From contig CM047805.1 of the NCBI GenBank assembly GCA_026214975.1, positions 195,887,042 through 195,951,041 of the forward strand: DNA of 64,000 nt, written 5' to 3'. A program made the position numbers and the translations under genes. The notes beneath the pieces were generated by a model. The model was not told the origin of the DNA, ran no database searches, and saw only the letters and a list, made by a program, of their open reading frames with translations. The number at the start of each line of letters is the position of its first letter. The first letter of the stretch is position 1. This stretch comes from Gentiana macrophylla. Its lineage: Eukaryota > Streptophyta > Magnoliopsida > Gentianales > Gentianaceae. Of the stretch, positions 42,291 through 53,940 are shown in pieces.

Positions 42291-44212
42291 AAGCTTTGGC
42301 GCATAAGAACAAGGAGAAAGGGCTTAGAGACTTTCTTCAATTACTCGATCTTTTCTCAATCGTTTTGATTCGAGTAGAAGCGTTGGAATCGTCATGAAGA
42401 GAGCATCGTTTCAATACTCAAAGTTGAGCTTTGTTGAGGTATGTGATTTTCGACCTACTGCTTTGTTTTGGATGAGTTTTGGGGATCAAAACTCACGTCT
42501 TTAAATAGTTTCGTGTTGATCGAATCTTGTGATCGATTCTAATGCGAATTATGAATTAATCCCATAGGTTTTACGTGAGAGGAAGCATCGTTTGATGCTT
42601 TTACGAAGTTTTGGACTAGTTTTAGCTTGCTTAAAGGTAAGAAGCTCTTCTTACAATTCGATTATGGTGTAGAGTGATTAGGTTGTGTTTCGGTGTGTTT
42701 TGTATCAAATATTATGCTTATATGATGGTTAGGATTAAGGGTTGTTTTGGATCATAAAAAGTATGTTTTTTCGGTGTTTTGATGAGGAAAATCGTTTAGA
42801 ACATGTTTGGATTCAAGTAGAAATCGATAGAGTTCAGAAAATCACATTAGAGTAGTTTTTGGCCATTTTGGCGCGTCCCAAACACTTTGGCACGCCCCAA
42901 ACCTGAACCAGAGAGTTAAGTGACAAACTGGAGCAGTTTTGGCACACGCAGAAAGCTTTGGCGTGCCCTGAGCACAAGCGAGAGAGTTTAGAGCACCCTC
43001 GGGTGCATTTTGGCGCACGCCAAAGATGTTGGCGCCCCCCAACACTGTTTGAATGATTATTTCTTATATTTTAAGCTACGAGGTGAGTTCTAAATGATGT
43101 GTCTTGATCTAATAACATTAATTAAACATAAACAAGATTCGATTGAACTTCCGATTCGTTCAGTTAAAACACCGAATGTATTCTTAAAGGGAGTTGAAGT
43201 TCGGATCCGTCGGAAGGGCATGAGAGGGCTTGTGCTTTGATGAACTAGAGTTCATCAATGTCTGTGTAATTGATAGGTTGAAATGTCTAGCTGTCTAAGG
43301 GAGGGAGTAGAGTTGATAAGGTGAGTTTTACCTTGAAAACACTTAGGTGGCTAGATAACAACGGTAAATAATTACATAAGTGTAGTAAAAGCTAAAACGT
43401 CACTTATTCTCGGTTAGGCACTGATTCATATCGGCGATGCGATGTGGTACGTTCATAAAAGGTTGACAATGCTCTCGGCTCAAAAAATTTGAAGGGTAGT
43501 GGAGAAATCCATCGAGCATATATGCATACCGGGAAATCCGGGACTACGGTGCTAATCACCGTAGTTGGCAAGTATATATCGTGGTGGAATTTTCACCATG
43601 CATTGTGTCCTTGAGTAATGATGTAACCAAGATAAGCTAAGTTAGAAACGTATAGTCATGAAATGTCGATGGACATGAAATGAACCTAGATGGAGTCGGT
43701 CTCACAAAGATAATCTTTTATCAAAACTTGATAATAAACCTTAATTGTATTGTAAACCTACTTCTTACTTGTACAGCGTACAAACCTCAAATGCATGTTT
43801 ATTTATGTGTTTGGGGGAGAGAAGACGAACAGGTTGGTGAAGATTTCGAGGAGGACTTTGATGGCGACGTTTGAGGGCGCCGGAGTTGAAGGCCTTGATA
43901 TTTTTCTGTTTTAATTATTTCATAGACTTGGATTATTGTTGGAACTTGTAGTTTACATTTAGTACTTTTGGAATTCGTACACATTTGGATTTGTTGATTT
44001 CTTTTCCCCGATGTAATAATGTTACATTTTATCTTTAGGCGTGAATTCTATTCTTGGATTTTTAAAAAAATTTACCGAGTCTTTTGCTTCCGTTTGCTTT
44101 ATGTTGATCTGACGTAGTAGATGCTTACGTATAAATAGAATTTATTTTTATTTTATACGTGCGAACGCTTCCTTTTAGGATAAGCGCGGTGTGCGAGAGC
44201 AGGCGTTACAAT
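42290..44212 (+). repeat. LTR-like block ending GGCGTTACA (possible gypsy solo LTR or remnant)
   Basis: There is no protein here, but the layout resembles the long LTR/leader of Tekay/Del-type gypsy elements. It has a leader with GT donor-like sites (TTGAG/GTATGTG near 42438, AAAG/GTAAGAA near 42636), a GC-rich array at 42867-43036, ACCGGGAAATCCGGGACTAC near 43529, and an end GCAGGCGTTACA at 44212 as in LTRs bounded by TGTAACGCC...GGCGTTACA. The left boundary is not found. The assignment is tentative. Confidence 0.4.
42867..43036 (+). promoter_or_regulatory. Array of TTTGGCGC-type palindromic units
   Basis: Six units of the form TTTGGCRCRC(G)CC recur at 25-40 bp spacing. Two match the E2F consensus TTTSSCGC exactly (TTTGGCGC at 42867 and 43009), and the unit at 43009-43024 is the palindrome TTTGGCGCACGCCAAA. 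Regulatory use is an inference. Confidence 0.6.
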
Positions 44213-44279
44213 GTAATGGAAAAAAATCATTTTTCTTAATCTAGATATCCATTATCCCTACGATTTTGAATTACATCTT

Positions 44280-44900
44280 CATTATTAGTGTTATTGCATT
44301 ATTTGTTACTACAACTTTGTAACTACATCTACTTTATTGCATGTTACTACCGCTTTTCAGTGTTACCATAATTTTTATATTGTAACTACATATTTTTAAA
44401 TCAGTAATTACATTTTTTAGTTTGTAACTACATCTTTTTAGTCAATATTGTGCTACCTAGGATAGTGTTGCTCTAGGTTTTTTTTTCCCAACAATTGCAA
44501 GACGGTTTTAGCGTAAATACGTGTTTATAAAGTGTACTCCATGATATAACATCCCAAAATATATATATGAAGTAACACTAACACACAAGAGCATACTATG
44601 CATTTCCTATCGGATGTAAAGTTAACATTTCTTTCATCAAGCTTCATGTTATTTTCATTACAATTTCTTCTTAAAGTGTTCATTACATTTTTTCTTTGCA
44701 ATGGCATCTATTTTATAGTCGAATTCTGATTTTTTTTTGTGTTACTACATTTTTACTTACACCTTTATTATTGGTGTTACTACATTATTTGTTATTTTAT
44801 AACTACATCTATTTTATTTATTGTTCCTATATCTATATTATTTATTGTTACCACATTTTATTTGTCACTTTGGCTACAATTTTTTGTTTGTAACTGAATC
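44280..44900. repeat. Degenerate TAACTACAT-type repeat
   Basis: Variants of TTGTAACTACATCTTTTTA and GGTGTTACTACATTATTTGT recur every 30-60 bp from 44280 to 44470 and again from 44740 to 44900. This is an old, diverged tandem repeat. No coding potential. Confidence 0.6.
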
Positions 44901-45386
44901 TTTTCTTGTCTTTTTTTGTAAAAAGTAAACCAATTTTGAATGATTCCGATTCCCTAATATTACCACAACCAATTTGATTAGTTTTACGTCAGTAATAATT
45001 ACATGATTTAACTTTCAAAAAAAGATAAATAATTACGTGTACAATAAATCAATTCCACTCAAAAAAAAAATAAAAAATAAATCCAATTCAAGATTACTAT
45101 GCTCCGCATTTATTGACAACAAACGTTACACCAAGATTTTGCAGTTACTCCAAATCGCACCAAAAAAAAAAAAAAAAAAAAAAAAACGTATTCTGGTTCA
45201 TCTATTATTATTTTGTCATTTTTAATCACCCAAAATGAAAGATGTCATTGGATCCCATTTATTACGTTTGATGTCATACAGCACTTCTTCTCCAATTTTA
45301 TTTAATTTCTTATTGTATTTTCCGTAATTTCTTCCATAAATTATTTATATTTTCCATAAATCATTTCACCGCGTCTGATTTTAAGC

Positions 45387-45436
<50 letters not shown>

Positions 45437-45960
45437 CGATTATATGTATGAACATGTGGTATGGAAATCGAATTTAGATATAATATGTGTTGATTTTAGA
45501 GAATATTAGCTTTTAGTCCACTTTCCATCCTGTATATAAATTTTAATCTTATGTATATTTTATTGTTGATTTAAGAGACAAAACATTTTCCTCATGAATT
45601 TATCTTTGCTTTCTTTCAATTTCTAACATTTCTTTATTTTAATCCCAAAACAAATAAATAAAATAAAATTCCAAAGTCTCTGGTGATCTTCACGCGTTTA
45701 CCTCACCATTTTCTTCGTCGGCGATCTTCAAAACTCCTCCTGCACTGCGGTGTTTGACTTCTCCCTTGCTCCGCATTTCACATTCCTTCTACAACATTGC
45801 TCGATTTCTTTCATCGTTATTATCTTCATCATCAGAACGAATTCACAAGCCTAGGGTTGTGAATATTCATCATTTCCGTATGTTGTAGCCTGGGGGTTGT
45901 GAATTGTGATTAACTTCATTTTTTTGTTTACGAATTTCGTCTAGAATTAGATTAGATAGT
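44901..45960. other. Spacer with poly-A and TA tracts, then leader-like sequence
   Basis: A poly-A run (about 45163-45186) and a TA run (45388-45434) lie in otherwise unremarkable AT-rich DNA. From about 45660 the sequence becomes C/T-rich (CTCACCATTTTCTTCGTCGG and similar). It resembles the 5' untranslated leader of a plant gene running into the start codon at 45971. Confidence 0.6.
45388..45434. repeat. TA microsatellite
   Basis: About 23 TA units. Confidence 0.97.
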
Positions 45961-45970
45961 TGATTAGGAG

Positions 45971-46297
45971 ATGGCGGTGTTGAAGTCAGGGTCAACGGTG
46001 CTTTCCGGCGTGTTTTTCACGGCGTGATTAGTTGCGATTTGGTATTCAACGAATATAGGAGTATTACTCCTAAACAAATACTTGCTCAGCAATTATGGAT
46101 TTCAGACCCAAGTGGTTGAAATTGATGGAAAAGAAATCAAGTCTCAGGTTTGGGATACTGTTGGGCAAGAGAGATTCAGGGCTGTGACTTCTGCTTATTA
46201 CAGAGGAGTTGTTGGGGCTTTGCTTGTGTGTGATATGACTAGGAAGACAACATTTGAGAGTATCAAAAGATGGCTAGAAGAGCTTAACAGTAAGTGA
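45971..46297 (+). pseudogene. Chimeric gene fragment: translocator N-terminus fused to RabA switch-II region
   Basis: One reading frame from ATG at 45971 encodes MAVLKSGSTVLSGVFFTA, a TGA (46025), then [20 protein letters not shown] and SNYGF. That is the first transmembrane segment of a triose-phosphate/nucleotide-sugar translocator. At about 46100 it passes in frame into [19 protein letters not shown], then [16 protein letters not shown] and [10 protein letters not shown], a Rab11/RabA GTPase. Only the G3 motif is present (WDTVGQE, with Val for the usual Ala). The P-loop, NKxD and C-terminal Cys motifs are absent. A GTAAGT donor at 46290 suggests genomic intron sequence follows. It cannot make a working transporter or GTPase. 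Confidence 0.8.
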
Positions 46298-47500
46298 AAT
46301 CTGCTTTTATTTTTCCTTCTATATTTTGTGTGGATTTAGGGGTTTGCGTATGAAATTGACCCACGTCCTAAAGGTGTAATCTTTGAGTGATTTTAGTACT
46401 GAATTTGTGGTTTTTTGTTTGATATGAAAAATGGTTTTTATTACATTTCTAGTTATTTTTACTTCAATATCATTACTTTTTCCTTTGCTTTCTGTTGATT
46501 TAGTAGTTGTAGGGTTTGATACTTCACAATCTGTTCCTTTTGCTGTCTTTCTCTGTTCTACATTTCATAAATTGATTGTCTCTGCTGCTAAATTCAGATT
46601 GTGCTAAATTGATCGATTGGTAATATAGATTTGCAAACTGCTGTAACTAATTGTGAAAGTTAATCATGGCTGCAATTAATTTTTCTTCCTTTTGTATTAC
46701 ATTTTCCAATGGTGTTCTTGTTCAATGGATTGGTTTTTTATATATAAGATTCTTCATTTGTTCACTTTTTTTTTCTCCAGGGATCACCACACCAAAAAAA
46801 AAATCCATGGGTTGAAAAGTCGATTCTCACTTTCTCAGCTCTATAATCAACATTTAATGCGGTTGATCTCGTGATAATCGAACAACAACAACAGAAAGTT
46901 GATTCTAGAGCTAAGAATCCACTCGACTCTTGTAAAAAACGATAGATTTGGTGTGGTGTTTTCTTGAACAACCCATGATTTATTTACTTTGATTTTCATG
47001 AATATATTTACTTCTTATGTTTAGTGAGCGATAATCATCGTCATACACAGATTTAGCCTTGTTTGGCACTTTGTTTCGTGATTCCTAAGATGTGACATTT
47101 AGTTTTATCTGATCGATAATCGGGTTATGATATTCTTATGTAAGTTGTTTCCTTAGCATACTGCTTTCTCTGAAGCTCAAGTTTTCGCTTTTAAAAGGGA
47201 TTGAATTCTTGAATACCTCTAGTACCATATCACCCTATTATATATATACTGCTTTTGCGAATATGAGATGGCTGTATTTACAGGGAATCATTTCAACAGC
47301 TTTTATGTTCACACTTGTTGGCCTTTGTTTCTCAATTTCGTTCTTGGAATGTTTTGCTACGTGAGACTGACCAAAATTCGATAGTGTTGTAGATTGAGCT
47401 GTAGCCCGGTTTGTTTTTACTTTTTATTTTTCCTCCTTTTTTTGCAAAAGTTTGCTGCTTTATGGCTAGATATTGATTGTGTTTTTTACTTGGTTCATAT
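46298..47500. other. Probable Rab intron followed by unassigned sequence
   Basis: T-rich sequence from the GTAAGT donor at 46290 to about 46597 (GCTAAATTCAG) looks like a plant intron. No continuing Rab exon (the GNKxDL region) is seen afterwards. A CTCCAG followed by a short frame at 46780-46870 is not recognisable. The remainder is AT-rich and non-coding. Confidence 0.5.
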
Positions 47501-47704
47501 CATTAAGCTTTTTAATAGACTAGTGTTACTTTGTTAGTGTGTTACTTTGTTGGTGTTAATAGTTTTGTTGAGAACAAAAATAATGGTAGTCTGTTGTGGT
47601 TGATCATATTGGTGATCCCACGAGTTTAAGGTTCGTTTAAGGATGCATATATGATGTTTTAAAGAAGATTGATTGTGTTTTTACTTGGTTCATATCATTA
47701 AGCT

Positions 47705-48215
47705 TTACAATAGACTAGTGTTAGTTTGTTAGTGTATTACTTTGTTGGTGTGTTACTTTATTGGTGTGTTACTTGGTTGGTGTGTTACTTTGTTGAAAAC
47801 AAAAATAGACTAGTGTGTTACTTTGTTGGTGTGTTACTGTGTTGTTGTGTTACTTTGTTGAGAACAAAAATAGACTAGTGTGTTACTTTGTTGGTGTGTT
47901 ACTGTGTTACTCTGTTACTGTGTTACTTTGTTGGTGTGTTACTTTGTCGAGAATAAAAATAGACCAGTGTGTTACTTTGTTGGTGTGTTACTTTGTTGAG
48001 AACAAAAATAGACTAGTGTGTTACTTTGTTGGCGTGTTAATTTGTTGGTGTGTTACTTTGTTGTTGTGTTACTTTGTTGAGAATAAAAATAGACTAGTGT
48101 GTTACTTTGTTTGTGTGTTACTTTGTTGAAAATAAGAATAGACTAGTGTGTTGAGAACAAAAATAGACTAGTGTGTTACTTTGTTGAGAACAAAAATAGA
48201 GTAGTGTGTTACTTT
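47705..48215. repeat. GTGTTACTTTGTTG minisatellite
   Basis: Units GTGTTACTTTGTTGGT alternate with a longer unit containing GAGAACAAAAATAGACTAGT. About thirty short units are present with higher-order pairing. A few further units lie at 47522-47556, and GATTGTGTTTTTACTTGG with the following bases is duplicated at 47475 and 47668. Confidence 0.9.
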
Positions 48216-49700
48216 GTTGATTCAAATGATTATGTTTGTGTTTTTTTGTCTTTAGAAAATTGGAGGAGCCGAGATTCTCTATTGATGGTGAGCCGATCTT
48301 TATTTGATGCATTTTACGCCATAAATCTTTCATGGAGTTTGATGTAGTGCGGGTTTGAATGATGAAGGTCCATAGATGGTAAAGCAATTGCTTTTGTCTT
48401 GAAACTTGAAGAATGTTTTAGTTTCATTAATATGCTTTTTGATTACATCCAATAATATTAGGCTTTTATTCTCTTGATTCCCCCGAAGTTGCATCTCCAT
48501 AATATTTTGATAGATTGTTTCATTAGGATATGAAGCATTTTTGATAGATTGTTGTATTACGCAATGTTAATGGTGATATTTTGGATGTCAATATAACGTG
48601 TCAACGTGTCACTTTGTATTCTTGTCATATGTGTCTTTGTCCTTTAGCGTATTCTTTATTCTTTGTATTCTTGTATTCTTGTATTCTTGTATTCTTATGA
48701 CGTATTTGCGATAAAATTCGGTTTTCAAATACTACGTCGAAAGGTATCGAATGAAGTCTCAAAATGAAGATAAAAATAAATATGAACTTTGGTGAAACAA
48801 TATTGATGATTGGTGTCCTAAATCAAAAGTTATGGTCGTTTATAAGAAAAAAAAACGTTCTGGTTAATATAAATATTTTTTTGTCTTTCAAAATATACGT
48901 CGGAATGGTATCGTGTTTGAGAACAAATTGAAGAAAAAAAATTGAATTTTGGTGAAAAATTTACGACGATCGGAGTTAAATCAAAAAATTCACGGGTGTT
49001 TGAAAAAAGCAAAAACAACAACAAAGTAGCAGCATCAAATATACGGTATAGATGTTCTCTTACCTGATGGCGCATATGTGTGTATATAGGTCAATTTTGT
49101 TCGTGTCAAATTTTTTTGTCGCTTTGCATTAAAAAAGAATGTGTCCTATTTATTCGTTTAAGTAAATATTTTTGTCTTTTCATAATGCGCTTGATTTTAT
49201 AGCATGAAAATTTGAATATAGATGCACGCGTTTGTGGTTGAAAACCCGAAACCAACCCATTTGGTTTATAATCATTTGGTTTGGTTTGGGTAGTTTTTTT
49301 ATATAACCAACCCGAATTTATACTATGTAAAAACTCATCCTAATGCAACCCAATCCAACTCAAACTCGACCTTAGTTTTATTAAACAACTTTTAGGTTGG
49401 GAGAGTCCTTCCACACCTAGGCGTTAGTCGACGAATTTTGAGTTCGGAAATAATTTTTATCTGATAAATTAGTGAAAAACTTAAATGATAAATTTGAATC
49501 TGAATCAATTAGTGAAAAAATTAAATGATAAATTTTAAAATAAAAATTAGGTGTGATAAGATTTTTTTAGGTGTGAAAAACTTTATCTTTAGGGTTTCAT
49601 GAGTACTTTCTTGTTTGTTTGAGTAATGATACATCAAACTCCAGTTTTATCGACAACATTATCCACAACACCATTAATTATGTTGGGAACCAATAACAAT
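48216..49700. other. Non-coding AT-rich spacer with minor repeats
   Basis: CTTGTATTCTTGTATT repeats lie at 48651-48697. Two diverged tandem copies of an about 150 bp segment (48735-48860 and 48890-49020) share CGTCGRAADGGTATCG, GGTGAAA and a later AAATCAAAA block. ATTAGTGAAAAA(C/A)TTAAATG is duplicated at 49469 and 49510. No gene seen. Confidence 0.6.
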
Positions 49701-49701
49701 A

Positions 49702-50015
49702 AATAGTTTATCATTTGAATGAATGGGGTTCATTCATGTAGTGGAAATGGCACTAGACAATCATTTCCCTGTTTTATATATATGCCATTGGAAGTTTTCT
49801 TTTCTCTGTGACAATTGGCAGTACTAAATTGAACTTTCTCTATATATATATTTTTGTATTTTTGTTTCTTGTTCTTATACAGAATTATGAATCTTTACTG
49901 CCAGATAGAAAGTTTTTGTTTTGTTTTTTTTTCTTTTCTTTTTGTTGGGTGTATTGCCGGATAGAGATGCCCGCAAATGGGAGGGCGGCTATGTGGTTAT
50001 GTGCAAAGAAGAATT
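49702..50015 (+). repeat. Left copy of a ~320 bp direct repeat
   Basis: This matches 56251-56646 in the same orientation, from TCATTTGAATSAATGGGGTT through TATATATATGCCATTGGAAG to TATGTGGTTATGTGCAAAGA. The copies lie 6.5 kb apart and flank the CACTA MITE, a copia element and a kinase fragment. It could be a diverged LTR pair or a segmental duplication. No clear TG...CA ends are seen. Confidence 0.8.
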
Positions 50016-50363
50016 ATTATTATTTTCATTACCTTCATTCCATTCCAACTTAGCGTGTTTGAAAACCCATTAATGAAATTTGTTTTGATTGCAATGAGAA
50101 TCAAAATGAGTGATTTTCATTAATCACAAAACCTATGGGTATTGGAATAGAATGAAAAATAAACTTTCGAATAAAATAATCATTCCATAACAAAACCACA
50201 AATCATTCCAATTGCAACCTTCGAAAAAAAAAAAAAAAAATACATCAGTTGTTCCTGCGACAAAGGGACAATTGTTGATGTTCCGGCTCTGGCACAGACT
50301 GAAGGTGGTTCCGGTGATAAGAAAAACGGCGGCGGGAGGTATAGCTACAATTTGGTGATTCTT

Positions 50364-50696
50364 CACTACAAGAAAAACACTAAAGTTATTGTCACACACA
50401 CAAAAAAGTGCGGCTAATATATAATTAGTTAGACTCATTTGCCACGCTAATGGGGCCAGGGGCGGATGTACATAGGTGTTAGGGGGGGCAATCGTCCCCC
50501 GTCGGATCCGGAAAAAAGACTATTATGTATGTTGTGTATTTTTTTTGCCACCCCTAAAAATTTACACTCGCCCATAGTTCCCCCCCCCCCCCTCCCGGGA
50601 TCCTGCGTCCTATGTGGCTAAACGTAAGTATATAGAAACATTTTTTATTGTGTATGGCAAAAGTTAGTGTTGCAAAAGAGTGTATTTCTTGTAGTG
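50364..50696. mobile_element. CACTA (En/Spm)-type MITE
   Basis: The left end CACTACAAGAAAAACAC and the complement of the right end (CACTACAAGAAATACAC) are 17 bp terminal inverted repeats with one mismatch. CTT flanks both sides (50361-50363, 50697-50699), the 3 bp target duplication of CACTA elements. There is no transposase. A second small element is nested inside at about 50457-50625. Confidence 0.92.
50457..50625. mobile_element. Nested hAT-like MITE remnant
   Basis: CAGGGGCGGATGTACATAGG at the left is a hAT-type terminus. CCCGGGATCCTGCGTCCTAT at the right is a degraded partner. The intervening stretch has G- and C-runs and TGCCACCCCTAAAAATT, as in common plant hAT MITEs. No clear 8 bp duplication was found, so exact borders are uncertain. 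Confidence 0.5.
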
Positions 50697-50790
50697 CTTA
50701 TATCGGTTTTCATGATTTTTCACCATTCCGGAGTCGATTTTATTTTTAATTTCAGTGTTTTCTTCTTTGCACTTCATAATGACTTTGATG

Positions 50791-51120
50791 TGTAGAATTT
50801 ACTGAATTGATTGAGAAATCTTAAAGAAAATGAAGAACATTTTTAATGAGGAGGAAAAAGGATCAATAGTGACGAAAATGTTGGAAACTTGAATACAACT
50901 GTGTTTTTGCAAAATTTTACCAAATGATTCTGAATAAATACAATGATGCTCAATGGCTAAGTATATATAAGAGTCTATTGAGATGCAACTACTCCTATAA
51001 CCGCTATAAACAACTTCAACAAACTAATAACCGACTTTTGAGTGAAGTTTTGATCATTTGCTCCAATGAACACTTGAACTTGATCTAACACATAAAATGC
51101 TATGTGTTAACTCCAATACA
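50791..51120 (-). repeat. Copia C3 3' LTR
   Basis: This 330 bp LTR runs from TGTAGAATTT to CCAATACA and is alignable end to end with 55265-55590. CCCCCTAAAGCT just inside is the complement of the polypurine tract. Confidence 0.92.
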
Positions 51121-51640
51121 CCCCCTAAAGCTGAAATGAGGTTGAAGCTTAAACTTGAACTTGATTGAACACATAAATGCTATGTGTTAAGCGGGTGTAC
51201 ATATGGAGAAGGTTCATATTTTCTGTAACAGATAACTGGAGATGGGAAATTTGGGGGTGCATCCCTATATTCTGCATAATATAACCTGAAATGGACTTAG
51301 ATTCTTCACAACCTGCCCAATCAGAATCTGTATAACCTTTAAGTACTAATTCATTGTTTGATTCAAATAGAATGCCTTGGCCAGGATTACTTTTCAGAAA
51401 TCTTAGTAACCTGGGTGCTGCTTTCATATGATTAACAGTTGGATGGGACAAAAATTGGCTCAGTTGCTGGACGGTGTAGGATATGTCTAGTCTATTAAGG
51501 GACAAGTAGATGAGTTTTCCAACCAATGTTCTGCATGGTGTATTGTATGCATGCTAGAAGTTCAGAATCACCTGAGGTCAATTTTCGTTTGGAATGCATT
51601 GGTGTGGTGATTGGCTTGGCTTCTAAAAAACCATATTCTT
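51121..51640 (-). pseudogene. Copia C3 RNase H region
   Basis: MVGKLIYLSLNRLDISYTVQ, LSQFLSHPTVNHMKAA and KGYTDSDWAGCEESKSISGY form the end of copia pol. The RNase H Asp pair is in TDSDWAGC. The last conserved segment (usually a KNPVFHERTKHI-type block) is missing, and the frame drifts near the 3' LTR. Confidence 0.88.
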
Positions 51641-52680
51641 TCAATAGGTTAATTTAGTGTATACTTTCTTTGATTTATGTAGATGCCTTTGTCAGATCTT
51701 GCAACTTCAATTCCCAGAAAATATCTTAGATCACCAATGTCTTTGATTTGAAATCTGGTGTGTAGTATTTTCTTGACTTCTTGTATTGGATCCATTGATG
51801 CACTTGTGGCTACTATATCATCAACATACACAAGCATGGCTATGAAAAGTTGTCTCGTATGCCTCTAATAAACAAAATTTGTGATCATGGGGTGACTAAT
51901 TGAACTAATTTAGGTCAAAGGCGATGTATGTTTTGAGTTGCATTTCCTGCTTGCCTGCTTGAGTCCATATAAAGACTTAGTTAATCTATAGACTGATTAG
52001 GCTTGTCCGATTTGAAACCTAATGGCAGTTCCATATAAAATTTCTCATTCATTTCTTAGTTTCTGCAAGTGCAACGACAGTTCTGATTGTAGTTACTTTT
52101 GCAACAAGAGAAAAGGTCTCCTGGTAGTCAATTCCATAGGTTTGTGTGTATCATTTTGCTACTAACCTAGCTATTTATCTTTCTATAGACCCATCAATAT
52201 GGTATTTGATATTATATACCCATTTGGAGCCTATGGTTGACTTTTTGGAGGGAGAGTAACTATTTCCCAAGTGTTTGTTGCTTGAAGTGCATCTAGTTCC
52301 TTTTGCATAGCCTCTTTCCAACAATCATGTTTGATCGCCTGATTATAGGTTTTAGGTTTCTGAATTTGATCTGTAAGACAACCAAAATTGTGATAGTTGT
52401 TGGCCAAGTTATCATAAGTGACCAAATTGTTGATAGAATATGGAGAATTCCTAGTAGGCAACACATATTCTTTGAGATAAGTAGGGGTATTTCTTTGCCT
52501 GCTGAATATTCTTGTATCTGGTTGTATTGACTGAGCAAAAGCATCTGGAATCGAATTATCTGGCGTTATTCTGACTTCAATGACATTTACAAGCATCCCG
52601 AATACCTTGTGAGTCATCATATGAAGTTGTTGCATAGGAGACAGCAAAGGAAAACTTGTTATGTCTGTATCTGTACTTTT
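51641..52680 (-). pseudogene. Copia C3 reverse transcriptase
   Basis: The RT start is visible at 52231-52647 (YNQAIKHDCWKEAMQKELDA, then NTWEIVTLPP). The active site MLVYVDDIVATSAS with YVDD, followed by HTRFQIKDIGDLRYFLGIEV, is at 51649-51837. The middle (about 51840-52230) contains remnants of the GYKWVY and KARLVAKG regions with several frame changes. Confidence 0.9.
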
Positions 52681-53940
52681 AATATGTAAATGAAATAATT
52701 TTCATAAAAGCTCGAACATCCCTAGATATAAAGATATCACTAGTTTGCCTATCAATAAAATGTGACCTTTGGTAAATTTGGGAAGTCTTGGATAGACACA
52801 ATGTCTAGTCTTAGGTTCAAATTTAGAGTGCATTATATGTGGAGTCTGGCGTAAACAAGAGATCCAAAACCCTCAATTCAGTGTTATCATATTGCTTGTC
52901 GTAAAAGCGAGAAAATAGGGTGTATTGTTCATGATAAGCTGGAGAAGGTGTGAGATTAATCTAGAAAACAACATGTAACACACAATAACCTTAATATGAT
53001 ATAGGCAAGTTAGATCGAAATTTTAATGCGGTCACATTTAAGATATCTTGATGTTTTCTTTCAACTAAACCATTTCATTGGTGTGTATCCACACAAGAGG
53101 TTTGATGTATAATGCCTTCTCTGCATAATATTCAAGAATATCAAATTCTTCCTCATTGTTTGATCTAACAATTTTTACATGCTTACCAAAGTGGAAAAGG
53201 CATATTGAATAAAAAGATGAACAAGTTGTCCGACTTCAGACTTGTGTTTCAACAAATATACCCAAGTATACCTGTAAAAATCATCTACCACAGTTAAAAA
53301 ATTAGAATGGCCATGCACAATTGGGTGCTTTTAAGGCCTCCAATTATCAAAATGAACAAGGTCAAATATGTTTTGTACAGAAGTCTGACTTAATGTAAGT
53401 GAGTTTCTCTTTTGTTAGCTAATTGACAAACATGTCAAAGACTACTATCATGTAAGGAAGAAGATTCTATACACTTCAAATCTATCAATCTTCTATTGGT
53501 CAGAGGACCAAGTCTGAAATGTCAGAATTGTGCATCTGTAATACTAGACCGACTAGTCAACAAAGACACATTATTAGCAATACTTGGTAGGAAAAGCGTC
53601 TTTGGCTAGTAATCAAAACATATAGGCCTTTGTCTTGTATTGGACATCAAGATAACAAACAATAGCCAAATTCGGATTATTTGTAGTTTAGCCAAAGAAA
53701 TAAGATTGAAGTTGAAATCTTGAATACATAAATAACATAACACATCGAGTTAGGACTAGCCTATCATTCAAGTATTTGTACTATATGTGTTACTTTGACA
53801 CTAGAACCATTATGTACTCCAACCAATATGTTGGAAAGCAGTCTAGAAGATTGTAAATAAGTTTACTACTTACTATATGATCTATAGCTTTGAATCGCAA
53901 TCAAGACAAAGAATAAATAGAATTAGGCAAACACGATACA
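52681..53940 (-). pseudogene. Copia C3 integrase region, strongly decayed
   Basis: Around 53030-53110 the minus strand reads like HQTSCVDTxQxNGxVERKHQ, the copia integrase catalytic-Glu segment, with stops and frame changes. Other short pieces (for example DFYRYTWVYLLKHKS-like at about 53240) fit the core domain. No open stretch is longer than about 60 codons. Confidence 0.75.

Noticed and set aside
43680..43874. 64-codon frame with an acidic end (EQVGEDFEEDFDGDV)
   Set aside because: Short, in the probable LTR block, and without a recognisable domain; not enough support for a gene.
45971..46297. Functional Rab GTPase or transporter gene
   Set aside because: It has an in-frame TGA, only one of about five GTPase motifs and one membrane segment.
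47522..48215. CRISPR-like array
   Set aside because: Units are contiguous without unique spacers and the genome is clearly a plant.
49808..50053. 81-codon frame containing MPANGRAAMWLCAKKN
   Set aside because: Mostly low-complexity Phe/Tyr from T-rich DNA; the paralogous copy at 56.6 kb keeps the MPANGRAAMW-like start only partly and adds a TA tract.
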